Part shown: positions 46,800 to 59,856 of the stretch, piece by piece | How positions within the stretch are numbered: position 1 is the first letter of the stretch | How the letters are laid out: every line of letters starts with the position of its first letter | Source of the DNA: Parascedosporium putredinis | Taxonomy: Eukaryota; Ascomycota; Sordariomycetes; Microascales; Microascaceae | NCBI GenBank assembly: GCA_949357655.1 | Contig: CASHTG010000019.1 | Span: forward strand, 1,922,001 to 1,986,000 | Direction: 5' to 3' | Length of the DNA: 64,000 nt | Notes under the pieces: model-generated | The model's database searches: none | Told to the model about the DNA's origin: nothing | What the model saw: only the letters and a program-made list of their open reading frames with translations | Position numbers and translations under genes: made by a program

Positions 46800-47783
46800 G
46801 CAAGCCCACGACTCAAGGGAGTCACGGAGCCACGATTTCATATAGCGGGCTAGATAGGTTCTAGGCATTAAATTAAAGCCCCCGTTTTCTAAACGGATTC
46901 GGTAATCCTACATCTTTTAATACATGTACAGAACATTGAACAGTGTAGATGAATCGATGTACCACTCTCACCCTACTTTCAGCCACAGCAGGGCAGGCAA
47001 TCGATCAAATGGATCTTTCGCCACCCCGTTCTCAGGGCAACACTCAAGCCCTTTGCCCCTCCAGCACTCAACTTCATTGCTCTGAAAGGTATTGATCACT
47101 TACAACCGTCCAGGATGGATCCAATTGATCCGTGCACCCTCTAAACTAGCAAAGATTCCCAAGGTACCTTATTAATGGATGTTACCTTAATAGCTTGCTG
47201 GGCAAGCCTAGATAGGTGCCTTACCACCTAATCCTCTCGAGGTTCCTACCTTAACCCCTCTATAATTTAAATGTTATAGGTAGTATACCTTAGTATTTTG
47301 TGGTGAACTATTTTTCTTTTTTTTTTTTTGCTACTGGGTGCTGTGTTGCTTTTCTGAGGGAAGCCCTTTTGGAGGGGTAAAGTTTACTAAGGGGTAGGGC
47401 TGAAATGGCTGAGATCAATTAATACTTCACATTACCAGTGCTCAGATGGTGGCGGAAAGTAATATGAGGTGTACTGAGGTATACCGAGGTACTATGTATG
47501 GTCAATGTGACTAATTGGGCATAAAATGTCGTTGTCTACATTCATAGATGCATCCATCATTCTTGAGTTTTGGTATGGAGGTTAAAGGTCAATTCCCTTT
47601 TAATGAGGAATATTGATTAACCAGTATAAGTCACAGCAATCCTACAATCGTCTTCCCGTAGTAATACCCCACCGCCCGTCTTCTGTCCCTTCCACGCAAC
47701 GTCCTCGAATTCTCAGGGAGCGTTAACGTCGATGTGGCTCCCGACACAAGCCCTTCATCTCTATTGTTTCGTCTTCTTCCGAC
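46800..47783. other. Intergenic region with poly-T tract and short GAGGTA repeats
   Basis: No gene. Contains a poly-T tract (about 47310-47330), many GGTACC/TACCTT-like steps at 47155-47300, and three adjacent decamers GAGGTGTACT, GAGGTATACC, GAGGTACTAT at 47466-47495. The right end is the Vps53 5' flank. Confidence 0.5.
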
Positions 47784-50379
47784 ATGGCCGTTGCGGCGAA
47801 GGCTGGCCCAGCCCAAGAAAAAGGTATGTTAGCTCTATTGTCAAGAATATAGGACAGGCCAGCTAAGAAACCAATGCGCAGCTTACTATGATCCGATTGA
47901 CGACTTAAACTCTCTCTTCACTCACCCGCCTGCGGTCACATCCATTCCCCAGGTTCTCCATAATGTCCTAATTCGCGACGATGAGCTCTCCGAGGAGATA
48001 TGTGCTATGGAGTTTGCTCAAGCTTACGGATCAGAATCAAGCCTTGAACGAATGCACTCGGCACAAGGCGACCTTGAAGAGCTCTTTGGGAAGATCGAAG
48101 ATGTGCGTGTTCGCGCTACCGAAACCGAGAAAGGAATTACGATTATGACCGCAGATATTAAACGCCTTGACGGGACAAAACGGAATTTAACAAAGAGTAT
48201 GACGGCACTGAAGCGCCTCCAAATGCTCACAACGGCGTATGAGCAACTTAGAGCTCTCGCAAAATTTCGACAGTATAAAGAGTGCGCTGGCCTGCTTCAG
48301 GCGGTCATGCAGTTGATGAAACATTTTAATAGCTATCGCGGCATCGAGCAGATTGCAGCCCTAAGTAGAGGAGTATCTGATCTCCAGCGGCAATTGCTAG
48401 AGCAAGTATGCGAAGATTTTGAGCTCGCTTTTGCGAAAGGAGAAGTTGCCTCTAGAAAGGGCACCCTCACGGAGGCATGTGTGGTCATGGACGCTCTGGG
48501 AGAAGCCGCACGATCCCGACTCCTGGCGTGGTACGTTAATACTGAGCTTCGTGAGTATCGCCAAGTATTTAGGGGTAATGACGAGGCTGGTAGCCTTGAT
48601 AATATTGGGCGCCGATATTCTTGGTTCAAGCGTATGATGAAGGCCTATGACGAGGAGCATGCTGCCCTATTCCCCCACATTGGCATGCGAGTGAAGCGCT
48701 AGTTACTTCATTTTGTGACGGGACGAGGGACGATTTTTGTGGAATACTAGAGAAGAGCATGCGGAGGACAGATGATAACAAGATCGACGTCAATCTGCTA
48801 TTACATTGCCTTCAAGAAACACTAGACTTTGAGCAAGCTCTGGGTCAACGATTCGCCCCCGGGTCGCGCGCGAGTGTTGATACACTAAGCTCCGTTGAAG
48901 ACCGGGCGCATACCTATAATGGTTCCATATCTGTGGCTTTCGAGCCATACCTCAGTCTATGGGTGGAATCCCAGGATAGGCAGCTATCTACAATGCTTCC
49001 CAAATACCGCAACCAGCCACTGCTCCCCCGGACGAAGAATTCTCGCCACAAACTGTTATTACATCTGCTATCGACCTTTTTCACTTCTACAAGATAACCC
49101 TTTCTCAGTGCGCAAAGCTTTCTACGGGCGATAAACTGCTGGATTTGTCCCAGGTCTTGGCAAAACACCTGGACGAATATGCGGAGCAAATTCTTCTACA
49201 TTTTCTCCAATCCACGGGCCAACACGATCGGCCAGTTCAGGATATTATCCTGGTCCTAAACACAGCCGATTTCTGGCATATCAATACCAACCAACTCGAA
49301 GAGAACATCAAAAAGAGGATCGACTCGGACCTACTGACTAAAGTGGATCTCTCATCTCAGTCCGATGCCTTCTTAGGCGTCGCAAGCGCTGCTGTCTTAG
49401 CATTGGTACAAAGCGTCTTACAAGATTGTGAGCCGGCATGGCGAGAGATGAGAAACACAAACTGGGGCGCCATGGAAAGCGTTGGTGATCAAAGTTCTTA
49501 TGTTGGAGAGCTTCTTAACCACGTTCATCGAAAAGCGACGGAAATACTTTCCCTCATCCACAAGTCCCAATATGCTCGCGCGTTCTGCGATAATCTTATC
49601 GAGCACATTGCGACCAGTTATATCAGCAACATGGTTCAATCAAAACCTATCTCGGAAGTAGGGGCTGAGCAGGTACGTATTTCTCAGGTTCTGGCGAGCG
49701 GCTTTATCGTTAACATATCGTACAGATGCTCCTAGACAAATATGTCCTCACTAAAGCCTTCCAGACCTTACTATCAAACCACCCCTTGTCCTCAGAATCT
49801 CTTCCTGGGCATAGTAGCTTCGCAAAGCGGGTGAGCCAAATCATGGGTCGTATGGACCCTCTTCTGAAGACCCTTCAGGTGCGGCCTACCCCACCAGAAG
49901 GTCTAGTCCAGGCGTATCTCATTCACATCGCGGACCGATCGGAAGCAAATTTCAGGAAAATATTGGACATCAAAGGTGTGAGAAAACAGGACCAACCTCA
50001 TTTAATCGACCTCTATATTGTACACCGGGATAGCACCTCAAGTGAAAAGCTTGCCGCAAGTTCAAGCCTACTTGCTCCGCTCATGCCAGCAGGTGGCCCA
50101 ACCCATAATGCATCAGGTTCCATCACCATAGTACCGGGGCGCCCTCCAAACTAGGTTTGACGCAAGTTCACTCGGCGAGAAGTTGCTAAATGCGGCAAGG
50201 GAGATGGGTAGTAGCACCACAGAGCGGTCTAGCGTTGGTGTAGGCGAAAAGGCGACTATCAACGAAAACTTAAGGAATTTCGGAAATTTTTCAAGAGGGA
50301 TATTGGTGGGTTAGGAGCGAGATTCGGAAAGCGAGACGGAAGTGTCGGTGCCGGGGGTGTCGCTGACGAGCTTCGATGA
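47784..50379 (+). CDS. vps53: GARP complex subunit Vps53
   Basis: Tethering subunit for endosome-to-Golgi traffic. Exon 1 47784-47823 (MAVAAKAGPAQEK), intron 47824-47881, then AYYDPIDDLNSLFTHPP, MTADIKRLDGTKRNLTKSMT, ALKRLQMLTTAYEQLRAL, LLEQVCEDFELAFAKGEV and REYRQVFRGNDEAGSLDNI, the Vps53 N-terminal hallmark. Later: AFEPYLSLWVESQDRQL, MESVGDQSSYVGELLNHV, KPISEVGAEQ; intron 49673-49725; then LLKTLQVRPTPPEGLVQAYL and FRKILDIKGVRKQDQPHL. Frameshifts: C5 48672-48676 (next frame PPHWHASEALVTSFCDGTRD), C5 49025-49029 (next frame PDEEFSPQTVITSAIDLFHF), about 50135-50150 and about 50290. With the last two the tail reads TRFDASSLGEKLLNAAREM and KFFKRDIGGLGARFGK and stops at 50379. Confidence 0.93.
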
Positions 50380-50926
50380 GCCAATCTAGAAGACTGCCAT
50401 TTTTAAGTAGAATTATAGCATTGATGGGCAACCGAGACAAATCCTGTTCCCGGTCTCGGAGCACCCCTCAGCCAGCTCCCCTACTTTTAGTCATCAGCAT
50501 CGCTAATTAGTTGACCCTTGGTGGGGTTTAATCTGACTCGTTTTTCGCAGACAATTCTTCAAATGTAGGGTCCAATCTGAGCAATTTATAAGCCAGGAGA
50601 GGCTATTTAGATCGATAAACGACGTGCCCATCTCCAGCCCACCTCTTCCCTCACTTCACATACAAACCCTTCCTCGATCCAGCCCTCTCTAAGGTCTTAC
50701 TACGGCGCTACCACGTTGTGAGAAAAGCATTGGAACCCGGTTTATCTTATAGTTCGTTTCTTTGCCGGCGTGAACATCTTTCAGTATCAAGACCCCGCCT
50801 CACCTTCAGGCTGTTTTCCTTCGTGACCCCCGGACTCTTCGCCGAGGGGTAACCGGGCTACTTGTCGCAACCGCTTCTATCCCTCCTAAGATATCTGTAC
50901 GCTTTTGGCCGCTACTAAGCAGAACC
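50380..50926. other. Intergenic region between vps53 and thioredoxin reductase
   Basis: 3' flank of vps53 and 5' flank of the reductase. No gene or repeat recognised. Confidence 0.4.
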
Positions 50927-52152
50927 ATGCATAACAGAGTCGTCAGTATGTCTACCTAGACACCAATGACGCCGTCAAGGAGGTGGCCGCCCATCTTTGG
51001 GAACTATACGTAACAATTAGTCTAACATGTCTACGTTAAGTTATCGGGTCGGGTCCGGCTGCTCATACGGCAGCTATCTACCTCGCCAGAGCTGAGCTGA
51101 AGCGTAGGATCTATTCTTTACTCCCTTCTGGACCATATGCGCTGACCCGTCTAAGCTGTACTTTATGAGGGTTTCATGGCCAATGGCGTGGCCGCTGGTG
51201 GCCAATTGACCACAACGACCGACGTTGAAAATTTTCCTGGGTTTCCTAGCGGCATCCTTGGACAAGAACTTATGGTGAGTCTCCTCACCCCGCGCGGCTA
51301 CCTGTAGTCACCATCTCACAGCGTCTGTTCGCCCTCATCAGGACAAGATGAAAGAACAATCCGAACGCTGTGGTACGGAAGTAATCACGGACACTGTTTC
51401 TTTGCTCGACCTGTCAACACAGCCCTTCAAATATACTACTGAGTTTGGTTCCGAGACTCACACAGCCGATGCTGTCGTGATTGCAACTGGTGCCTCTGCA
51501 CGTCGCCTTCATCTCCCAGGCGAGGACAAGTATTGGCAGCGTGGTATCTCCGCTTGTGCTGTATGCGATGGCGCTGTTCCTATCTTTCGGAACAAGCCTT
51601 TGATTGTCGTTGGTGGTGGCGACTCCGCAGCGGAGGAAGCGCTCTTCTTGACGAAATATGGCAGCCATGTGACAGTGCTAGTCCGCCGGGATAAGCTGCG
51701 AGCTAGCAAGACAATGGCCAACCGGCTGCTCTCTAATCCCAAGGTTACAGTCCGGTTTTCTACTCAACCAGTCGAGGTCAGGGGTGGTGATGACGGACTT
51801 ATGAATGCCCTTGTCACTAAAAACTCCGAGACTAGTGTGGAAGAAGTCCTTGAGGCAAACGGTCTCTTTTACGCAATAGGGCATGATCCTGCCACGTCTC
51901 TCGTCAAGGGGCAGCTTGAGACTGACGTCGATGGCTACATAGTAACAAAACCTGGCACAACCTTGACAGCAGTGGAGGGTGTTTCGCCGCTGGCGATGTT
52001 CAGGACAAGAAATATCGACAAGCAATCACGAGTGCGGGTAGGTTAAAGGCTTCATCCATGCTAGCATCACCCTACTAACAACTGACTCAGGATCTGGTTG
52101 CATGGCCGCACTTGACGCGGAAAAATATCTCGCTGAGAAATTCGGGGAGTAG
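50927..52152 (+). CDS. Thioredoxin reductase (FAD/NADPH)
   Basis: Low-molecular-weight thioredoxin reductase that keeps thioredoxin reduced with NADPH. Five exons: 50927-50945 (MHNRVV), 51041-51103, 51156-51274, 51342-52037 and 52091-52152. FAD site IIGSGPAAHTAAIYLARAEL; YEGFMANGVAAGGQLTTTTD; VIATGASARRLHLPGEDKYW; redox-active CAVC in GISACAVCDGAVPIF; NADPH site VVGGGDSAAEEALFLTKYGS; NGLFYAIGHDPATSLVKGQL. A frameshift at the TTT of 51982-51984 separates SVEGV-type sequence from the second FAD motif, which in the next frame reads FAAGDVQDKKYRQAITSAG; the last exon gives SGCMAALDAEKYLAEKFGE. Length is normal (about 330 residues). Splice junctions are all in phase. Confidence 0.95.
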
Positions 52153-54760
52153 CCAACGACATTCGCTAGCAGAGTAATTTGTCACCAAGCGCTATAGCAT
52201 TGATATGTAGACGGGCAAACAGAATAAGATAGATTTTCGACCAATATCTGCTCCACCTTAGCCCAATATCATCGGACCACGTGTACTTTGTTTTGGCCGC
52301 ACTACCTTCGGAACACTTGAGCTGAGGAACACACCTTGGCCCGCCCACTCACCAAACTTGCTTTCGGAGGGCTCGCGACTCAACCCGGACGCGATAGCTC
52401 TGCTTTCATCGATTACCGCGCAGGACAGTGCATCCTAAGAAAAGGGTGATAGAGCCGCAACCTCTCAAACCCGCCTCTTTCCAACTGAGCACAAGCAGGC
52501 TCTATATTAGCGCGGCGCCATGGCAGCACGACAGGGTCTTCCCTTTACCCTGTCTTTGTCGCTTCAGGAACATGATCGAGCCTATCACCCTACTAATATG
52601 CAACCTTGGGTCGAGATCTTGAACAAAGATGTGGTGGATGAACACAAATTCTTTTTTATTCTGCATTCTGGATACCGCTAATACTAATTACCACGCATGC
52701 GATAATCCCGTTTCTGTCCTCCTATCTTCGTCTGTTGCCATCATTAAAATGCCGTGGCGCGCCCAATACGCTAAAACTGTCCGTAGAATGTACAGCTTTG
52801 CACGATGCATATGTATTTATTAGTGTAGACGTCTCGTGTCCGCAATCGATTGCATCCAACATCCCCACAAGAGTCAACCAACTCCGTGATGCGATGTCCA
52901 CATTTGTGGTGAAGGAAAATCCTATGTAGGCACATTGAAGCTGCTTGACAGCGCCCAAGGTCTACTGCCACCTGATTTGGGAGCAATGTGCTGCTCAAGA
53001 AGCAAACTAAGACGCTCACTATCAGACCTAATTCGTTGTTAACTGCGGTTTAATTTGGGCTGAATTCTTATTCAGTACAACATACGGGGAACGGCGCTTG
53101 CGGTAGGTGGTAGCCGGGTTAGGTTGTCCCAAATGCAGACCCTGATGTATAAAGCTAAAGCCAGCTGAGGCGCGGCACTTGACGCTCGAATCGTAGAAGA
53201 TGTAGAGACACTAACCCAAATACCCCGACTCGAAAAGCGTGGGCTACAAGGGGGTTATATAGAAAAGATAAGAGAGCCATCCATTGATTTTGGTATAAAG
53301 GGAAGGGCCAATGTGTTCCGTTTTGTAATGCGACGCCATACCTTTGCAGTGCAAGAGCCTTACTTCCACCTGTCTCCACTTCAAGAACCCATTTCATAGC
53401 ATTGTTCCGTTTATCCTACCCTCCTGAGAGTATGAGATATCACACGATGAGAACAGGCACGTGAAGGGGCACGCATTAACCGTGTGTTTCCTGATTAGGT
53501 TCTCCTTGGGGAAGTAAACGGTTGCCAACTTATGGCCCCGCACGACATACGTGCGAGAGTATCTAGCAATCACGAGGCAAGGAGATATCGTACAGCCCGC
53601 CTTTCCTAGTTTACCAGACCGCAGATTGAATGGGCACTAGATAGACACGCCGTCCTTAGCTAGGGCTGCTCTAAGTATACTGGGGTAATTGTGAACCTAC
53701 TGGAGTTTCTTAGCTGCTCGAAGCTCCAACATCAATTGATCTTGCTCCTGCGCTTTGGGTGGGGGAGCGTTCTTGGTCTTAACAGAAATAGTTGAATTTG
53801 CCCTTCATGCCCAAGATAGAGTCACGGGATTCGCAGTGGGCATCGATGGTCGAAACGGTTATACAATGCGTTCGGGTTGGATAAGGGCCGGCTGCTATTT
53901 CTTCGTTGTTTCGTTTCAACAAAAGCGGATACCTTGCTCGCCCGGTACACAGGCTGACCAAGCCCAGCCTCTTCTCCGCCCATCCTAGGACAAGTTAACC
54001 TTCCGAGGCAGTATATCCGGGACCGATTTCATACCGATTTGGTACAATCCGATATTCTTCGGGTTGCTTCAACAAGAAAGCCATATTACCCTCCGCCCCG
54101 TCGCTCCTCCACCCCGGTTCAAGACGGCAGTGTGAAACACAGATTGCGCTTGACAGCCAAGCACAGCTCTTCAGCCAGTTCTACGACATGATCAAGCTTC
54201 CAGCGCAATACAGACAAGATGGGATACCAAGGCAGGCATATTCGTGACAGCTCCGTGATTTGACGGATCCCCACATTCGAGCCCCCGCGTCCCTCATCAA
54301 GTGATCTCATGAGTTCAAGTAGCTATTCCGCGAGTTTCCTATTGGTAGGAACCACTATCTCGTGGCCATTTTGTTGTTGAGGGGATGAGATCCAAATCGG
54401 TGCCCCTCTGCCCTCATATTACACCAGGAGTCATTTATTGGTTTGGAGCTAATTATTTCGGCGCTGTATTTTCCAACTTCGGGAAACCAGTACTAAGGGT
54501 GAGAATATACATAGGGGTTTCTGAAAATTTATCGCCATACAGCTGAGTATCAGTGGGTGCAGGGTTGGAGCGGTGCGCGACTCGAAGCGACTGGCTAGCT
54601 CAAGAGTAACGAGAAGTTGCCCAGGCAACTACCTTCTACCAAGGAATCCGCACATCGAGCAGCGGAGGGGGACAGAGGATGCTAAAATGCGCCATGGCCC
54701 AAATGAGAAGCATATGCATCACGAAGAGCAAGAGGCTAAAGATATGCGCTTGTACCCAGT
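52153..54760. other. Gene-poor region, 2.6 kb
   Basis: Only short frames without motifs (such as 52428-52622, 52771-53019, 53755-53988). No clear repeat, RNA gene or splice pattern was found. It includes 3' flanks of the reductase and of the Iks1-like kinase. A minus frame at 54636-54893 overlapping the kinase end is probably a shadow. Confidence 0.4.
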
Positions 54761-57120
54761 TCATCGCCGTGTTGCAGAAGCTGCGGCTAGATCTTGGGTG
54801 TAGGGGATAAGTTGCCATAGTAAGGTCTGAAATAGCAAGAAGAATGAGGGAAGCCCCGCCGTGAGGTTGAACGCATAAGGCCGACACGACCAACTCAAGG
54901 TTAGGATTTTTAGGAGGAATAGCAGAATGCGGGGAAACATGGGCTGCAAGATCGAATCCTCGATTAGTTCATTGAGGCGCTCAGTGAAGGTACGTAGATT
55001 GTGCCTGACCCTGCCCCACTGGCTTAGTGGGGGTGCCAGAAGAAGCGGCGCATTGGTGGAGGAATCCCTTGTCGTTGATAAGGAATTAGCATCTTGGGAT
55101 GCTCGCTTTGCCCCTGGAGCGGCATCTAAGTCGTGATCATGAGAGACTCGGCTACTACGCCGAGGGCGACACCAACTGTGGTCGCCTTCTATGAGGCTAG
55201 TGTCCACCCCACTCACGGAGGCCTTGTCGGGGTTCTCGTCTGAATTCGGACTCTTTGGGTTTCTTTGCGGATCTACTAAAGGTTAAATACAATACAAACC
55301 TCCCAACGGATATTATCCTTGGGTCATCCTGACTCCCGTCGGCATGGATTCATGCCGCTTCAAGGCCATTGGGCACTCACAAACTCACCTCGACGTGGGG
55401 TCCCAGGGGCCAGCGGTGAATCTAAATTTTGAATGCGGTTGTTTTGTGTGATGGTTGAGGGTGTTTGGCACCGAGGCAGTCTGCCTTCTAGAGTGCTTTC
55501 ATTCTTCATAGCCCCGAGAACTTCGGCCGCGCCAGGTCGATTGAGAGGTTCAAGATGTAGAAGCCTTGTTAAGAGCTTGTAAAGCTCGAAAGGGAGATCA
55601 GGTCGCTCCCTTTGTTCGTCCGTAAATCCTTCCAGTCCACGATTTCGCTTCTGAGTAAACCAACGTCCTCAAGCTCTTCGTGTTTAGTGTTTGCATTGGC
55701 GTAAGGGAGACGTCCAAAACACATGAAGTAAAGTATCATTCCAAGAGAAAAGATATCCGACTTTGTCGTGAACTCCCCATATCTGCCAGTTGCATCAGTG
55801 CTCAAAACTTCAGGGGCACACCAGGAGATTGTCCCTGTGGCACCAGTCGACTTCCTCACGCCACCTTCAGTTTGCACTTCCCCAAAGTCGCTAATCAAGC
55901 AGGTGATACTTGAACCTTCGCGGTGAAGTAGGCAATTGCTCGGTTTTAAATCTCGGTGAACATAGCCGGCTGCGTGCAGATACGCTAACCCGGACGTTAT
56001 ATCCCTAAAAATGGAGTATATCTCCTCAAATGAAAGTTGATTGTGAAGCTCTTCAGGTCTTTCGGTTTGCCCTCTCGATCTTCTCCGCATACGTGCCTTG
56101 AGCTCCTCTTTTGTTGGCTCACCGGTGGCGTTACCAACAACGTACTGGAGCAAATCCCCGCCGTTACAGTATTGTTGTAGAATGAATGCGCATGCCACGG
56201 GCGGGCCGAATCGATTCAGAGTCATATTCTCTAGCCAAACATGACGGTAGGATACGAGGTTCGGATGGGAAAGCTTCGCGAGTAACTCTACCTCGACAAG
56301 GACTAAGATAACCCTTGGTAAGACTTTTGAAATGGTAGTGAAGGTCAAGGTATACTTACCCTTCTCAAGCCAGGCGTGGTCATCACCTACTGGAACTCGC
56401 TTGCAAGCAAAATGACCTAAAATGTCATCAGCCCGTAGGTCTTCCCTCCAATCTTGAATTTTCGGTATGGGGTGTGGGCCGGATCGGATACTATACCAAG
56501 ATGACAACCATCAATTTCATGACGGACAAGCAGAACAACACCCTTGCCCCCTCTACCAAGCTCTTTTTCTTCTACGAAAAAGCCTTGAAATAATTGGGAC
56601 TAAAGGCTTCTTGGGGAATTCGGGCATGCTCGGTCAGGGCAGGACCGTTTTTCGGCTGTTCGCTTTGGAAACCACCGTTGGGTTGGAACTGGAGGAAGTT
56701 GCACTCGCCGACGAGTTGGACTCGGTGGGCTACGCGGCCTTGAATTCTCTTCTGTGCCTAAGTTAGTATCACGTAGCATTCGAAAATAATCTGGGTCGAG
56801 ATATGAGGCCCCAGGCACTGGCAGATCGAAGCGGCGTTCAGGTGACGACGAGTGGAGTGGTTGGTGGCATGTGGGACACGCAGCTAGACCCCGGATCTCG
56901 AGTCGGCGAGAAGAGGGATCTCGAACGACTAAAGAATTCTGGTGCCGGCTAGTAGATCATAAAAATTAGCCCTCAATCAATAGATCTTGATGGCCTATAT
57001 AAAAGTGAGAGATCGAAGAAATTGGCCAGAGGATAAAATCGCGAGCATGTGGAGGGCTAAGGCGCTTACATACAGCACGATCTCTCGCCCTTCCCTTAAG
57101 TTGTATGGAACAAGAGACAT
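54761..57120 (-). CDS. Iks1-like protein kinase with C-terminal membrane segments
   Basis: Ser/Thr kinase resembling yeast Iks1. Exon 1 57120-57074 (MSLVPYNLREGREIV), intron 57073-56949, exon 2 RHQNSLVVRDPSSRRLEIRG with a CPTCHQPL Cys motif and VPGASYLDPDYFRML. Kinase: Gly-loop FVEEKELGRGGKGVVLLVRH, intron 56496-56417, Lys in HFACKRVPVG, intron 56359-56303, VEVELLAKLSHPNLVSYRHV, HRDLKPSNCLL, LISDFGEV, GTISWCAPEVLS, KSDIFSLGMILYFMCFG. Intron 55388-55276 is followed by a long linker and two hydrophobic segments (RILLFLLKILTLSWSC; LPSFFLLFQTLLWQLI), so it is probably membrane-anchored. Frameshifts: A5 56577-56581 and about 55620 (next frame RPDLPFELYKLLTRLLHLEP). The end at 54761 is less sure because another indel could extend it. 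Confidence 0.88.
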
Positions 57121-58769
57121 TAGGACTTTGGCGGGAAGTGCAATGACCGGAATTATTCATATCGCTATGGGAGCTTGGTTGAACACTTCAGCGTTTAAAA
57201 GCCGAGTGCAGGTGAGCTCGAGTGATGGAAGGACAATTCAAGACAATAACCTCCATACACGATATGTACTCACTCCTCTGCGCGGCTGATGACGTAATGC
57301 GGGCAGGTGGAAAAGCTTCAATGTTGATCACAAGAGGTCCACGTCTCAAACTGGCCCTTGTTCTCGGCAGTGGTCAATCAAACCCCAGAGGTCTTGTGGA
57401 GACCATGTACTCGGTAAGAACACCCAAATTCCTCTGCAAGCAGGGGTGGGCTACAGCTCACCATAATTTCGTCGTCAGCCAGTCACTGGGGCAAGTGGGA
57501 ATAGATCTCAAATTCTATGAGATTGAGGGCAAGATGGCCTTAGGAATAGTGACGTTTGGGGCATATAGATTACCGGCCTGGCTGCAAAGGAGAAAGGCGA
57601 TATTTTGTAGACAGTCAGCCTCACCACTACAGGCGCTACCTTGTAGAGTACTTTTGGCGGGTGTTCTATGTCTCTAAGTGTGGGAAATGGGATCACCGGA
57701 ACGGATGAAGAAAAGGGATCCCAAAAATGGGAGAAAAAGTGATGATGATGAAAGGGGGAAATGGTTCCCAGAAGGGGAACCGTTTCCCATCTAAATAGGT
57801 GTGTGTGGGTCGTACTGATCGGGGCACCGCCAGCGGCGATGCTCCAGTCAGCCCTCCCGCCAACACTAAGTAATCAAATATTACCCACGTCCTTGATGGC
57901 CGAAGTTGTCGGCTAGCTAGGCATGCCATTTTCAATAGTCACAGGCCTGCAATGATACGTCGCGATGTTCAAGTGGTGATCGCCCCTGAGCCAGCGAATT
58001 GACGACACCATGTTGGAAGCTCGATAAAACTCGGGCACCCTGGCGTGATAGTATAATATTCCCTATGCCACACCTAGGATTGACGTTGACGATAAATGCC
58101 TCGGTACGCTCATCTCACTTGTGAGAAGGCGGTAGCCGTTGCTTAAACATGCCATATAATGCATTTATTGTGACGACCTTTGCCTGTCCCGGCCCTCTGC
58201 ATCGCCTCCCCCAATAAAACAATGATTGTCCTGAGAAATTATTTCATAGCAGTCTCTAGGAACCGGAAGTATCATCCATGGATCAATTAACAACGAACCA
58301 TCCTAAGACTCTTAAAGGAGTCACTCGTTGACCGGGTTCAGTGGGGCTCAAGGCTCACTTGCTAACTTAATAAGATCCTAAACTGCGTGTTCCATCGCCC
58401 CACTTTCACACGTCTCTTCTCAGTTTAGCAATTTTTTGGTTGCCCAAACTCCAGTTCGCTCACCCTTCAAAACACCAAATTTGAACGTCATCTTTCACCC
58501 CTAAGTGACTTCAAGCGTCGGTCTCCAATATCATCCAGGAAAGGGATTGCCTCGTCCCTCTTCCTGCCCATGCGTGTAGCATTCTTCGATTTCGCCGACC
58601 CAACAATATAGAAGGCGGCCCTAGATCAACATTGGCCATAAGTGATTTTTCAAATTATCGCGTTTACACCATCCCTATACCCGTATGGCGCCATGATGAA
58701 ACCTCTTTCAAAAGCTATCAATGCATCTGACTCACCGTTAACGTGTTACCCAGCTCAAAATCTTCCACA
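57121..58769. other. Intergenic region, 1.6 kb
   Basis: Divergent 5' regions of the Iks1-like kinase (-) and a small membrane protein (+). A plus-strand frame at 57222-57677 (151 codons) is open but shows no family motif, no signal peptide and no splice partner; not called. Confidence 0.4.
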
Positions 58770-59256
58770 ATGCCACACAATAAACCAGTATCTCAGCCTC
58801 GTGCCAAGGTGATCTCTCAGAGAACCCCAAAAGCAGACGCATTTTCGCGAGATAACTCGATACCACCGCCAGCCCCCAAAACACAACGGTGAACCCCTAC
58901 AGCCCCTCGCGGGGCGCCGTCTTTCTCCCTCCCAGCAGACTAGTAGGCTTGAGCCTAAAGCATCACGCCCGCGGATACAACAGTTGTCACCGGCGAGGAA
59001 AGCAATCGCTACTAAGGAGTACCAGAAAGCAGCTCGAAAATGGACTGCGAGTCTCATCGCATTCCCCATATTCCTTGTGACGTCGTACTATCTTGTTGAC
59101 CGTTGTGAGTTATACAATGATAAAAGTATCCGTAGCGTTTCAAAATCTCATCCATGTCTCTCTGTAGTGGTATTTGGGACGCCGCAGAAATCCCTCCCAC
59201 GTGTTCCAGAAACAAGCCAAAGTGCACATCTACCTCCGAATATGCAAGGCCCATAA
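58770..59256 (+). CDS. Small conserved single-pass membrane protein
   Basis: Not a named family as far as I can tell. Start 58770: MPHNKPVSQPRAKVISQRTP, a basic Pro/Ser-rich N-terminus. A frameshift at the CCCCCAAAA of 58875-58883 leads to GEPLQPLAGRRLSPSQQTSR and SPARKAIATKEYQKAARKW, then one hydrophobic segment TASLIAFPIFLVTSYYLV. Intron 59105-59167 joins VDR to LVFGTPQKSLPRVPETSQ, stop at 59256. The N-terminal basic stretch followed by one transmembrane helix and a short tail suits a mitochondrial or ER membrane protein. Function unknown. Confidence 0.6.
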
Positions 59257-59856
59257 AGAAGGGAAATCTCACAGTCAAGTGGAGGGCCATTTTATTTTCG
59301 ATCATATCTTCATCGTCATTGGTTTGCAAAAGGAGGTCAGCAAGGATACATGTATCACAGTCCAAGCTAAATTCAAGGCTCCGAAGATAATTCACGTTGA
59401 TATGGACCCCCAAATCTCCGCACACTTTCTTTCGAACTTCAGAAACCCACCCTGCAAGCTAAGGCCAAGGCTAGTTGACTGCGAAAAGGTTGAAAACCAA
59501 CTTCTGGCTGACTGCTGAAGCCCCCGTGGTACCCTTCTATCATTAAGTACCACGATAAAAACGAGTATGACACACCATTGCTTGCAGTCTCAGCTACCCT
59601 TCGGGACTACACGTACACACATTGTATGAACATCATATCTTCGCGATGGAACTCTGAGAAATAGCCTTCGCTTATCAATATCTCAGGGGAGTACAGATGA
59701 AATCGCTGCGCTAACTAGCTACCCTTGCATCTCCTCTAGTCATGAAATAGGTACAGGTTCCCCCGAATGCTCTGCAAAGGTGCTCTGTGAAATGCATAAT
59801 ACACTGTTTTATCCATGTTATACCACGGTACTCTTTAAAGGTCCGAGATACCTTTC
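59257..59856. other. Convergent intergenic region
   Basis: 3' flanks of two small genes. A plus frame at 59174-59518 overlaps the previous gene in another frame and is taken as a shadow. Confidence 0.4.

Noticed and set aside
57222..57677. 151-codon plus-strand ORF between the kinase and the small membrane protein gene
   Set aside because: No family motif, signal peptide or splice partner, and it lies in the divergent 5' region; could be chance.
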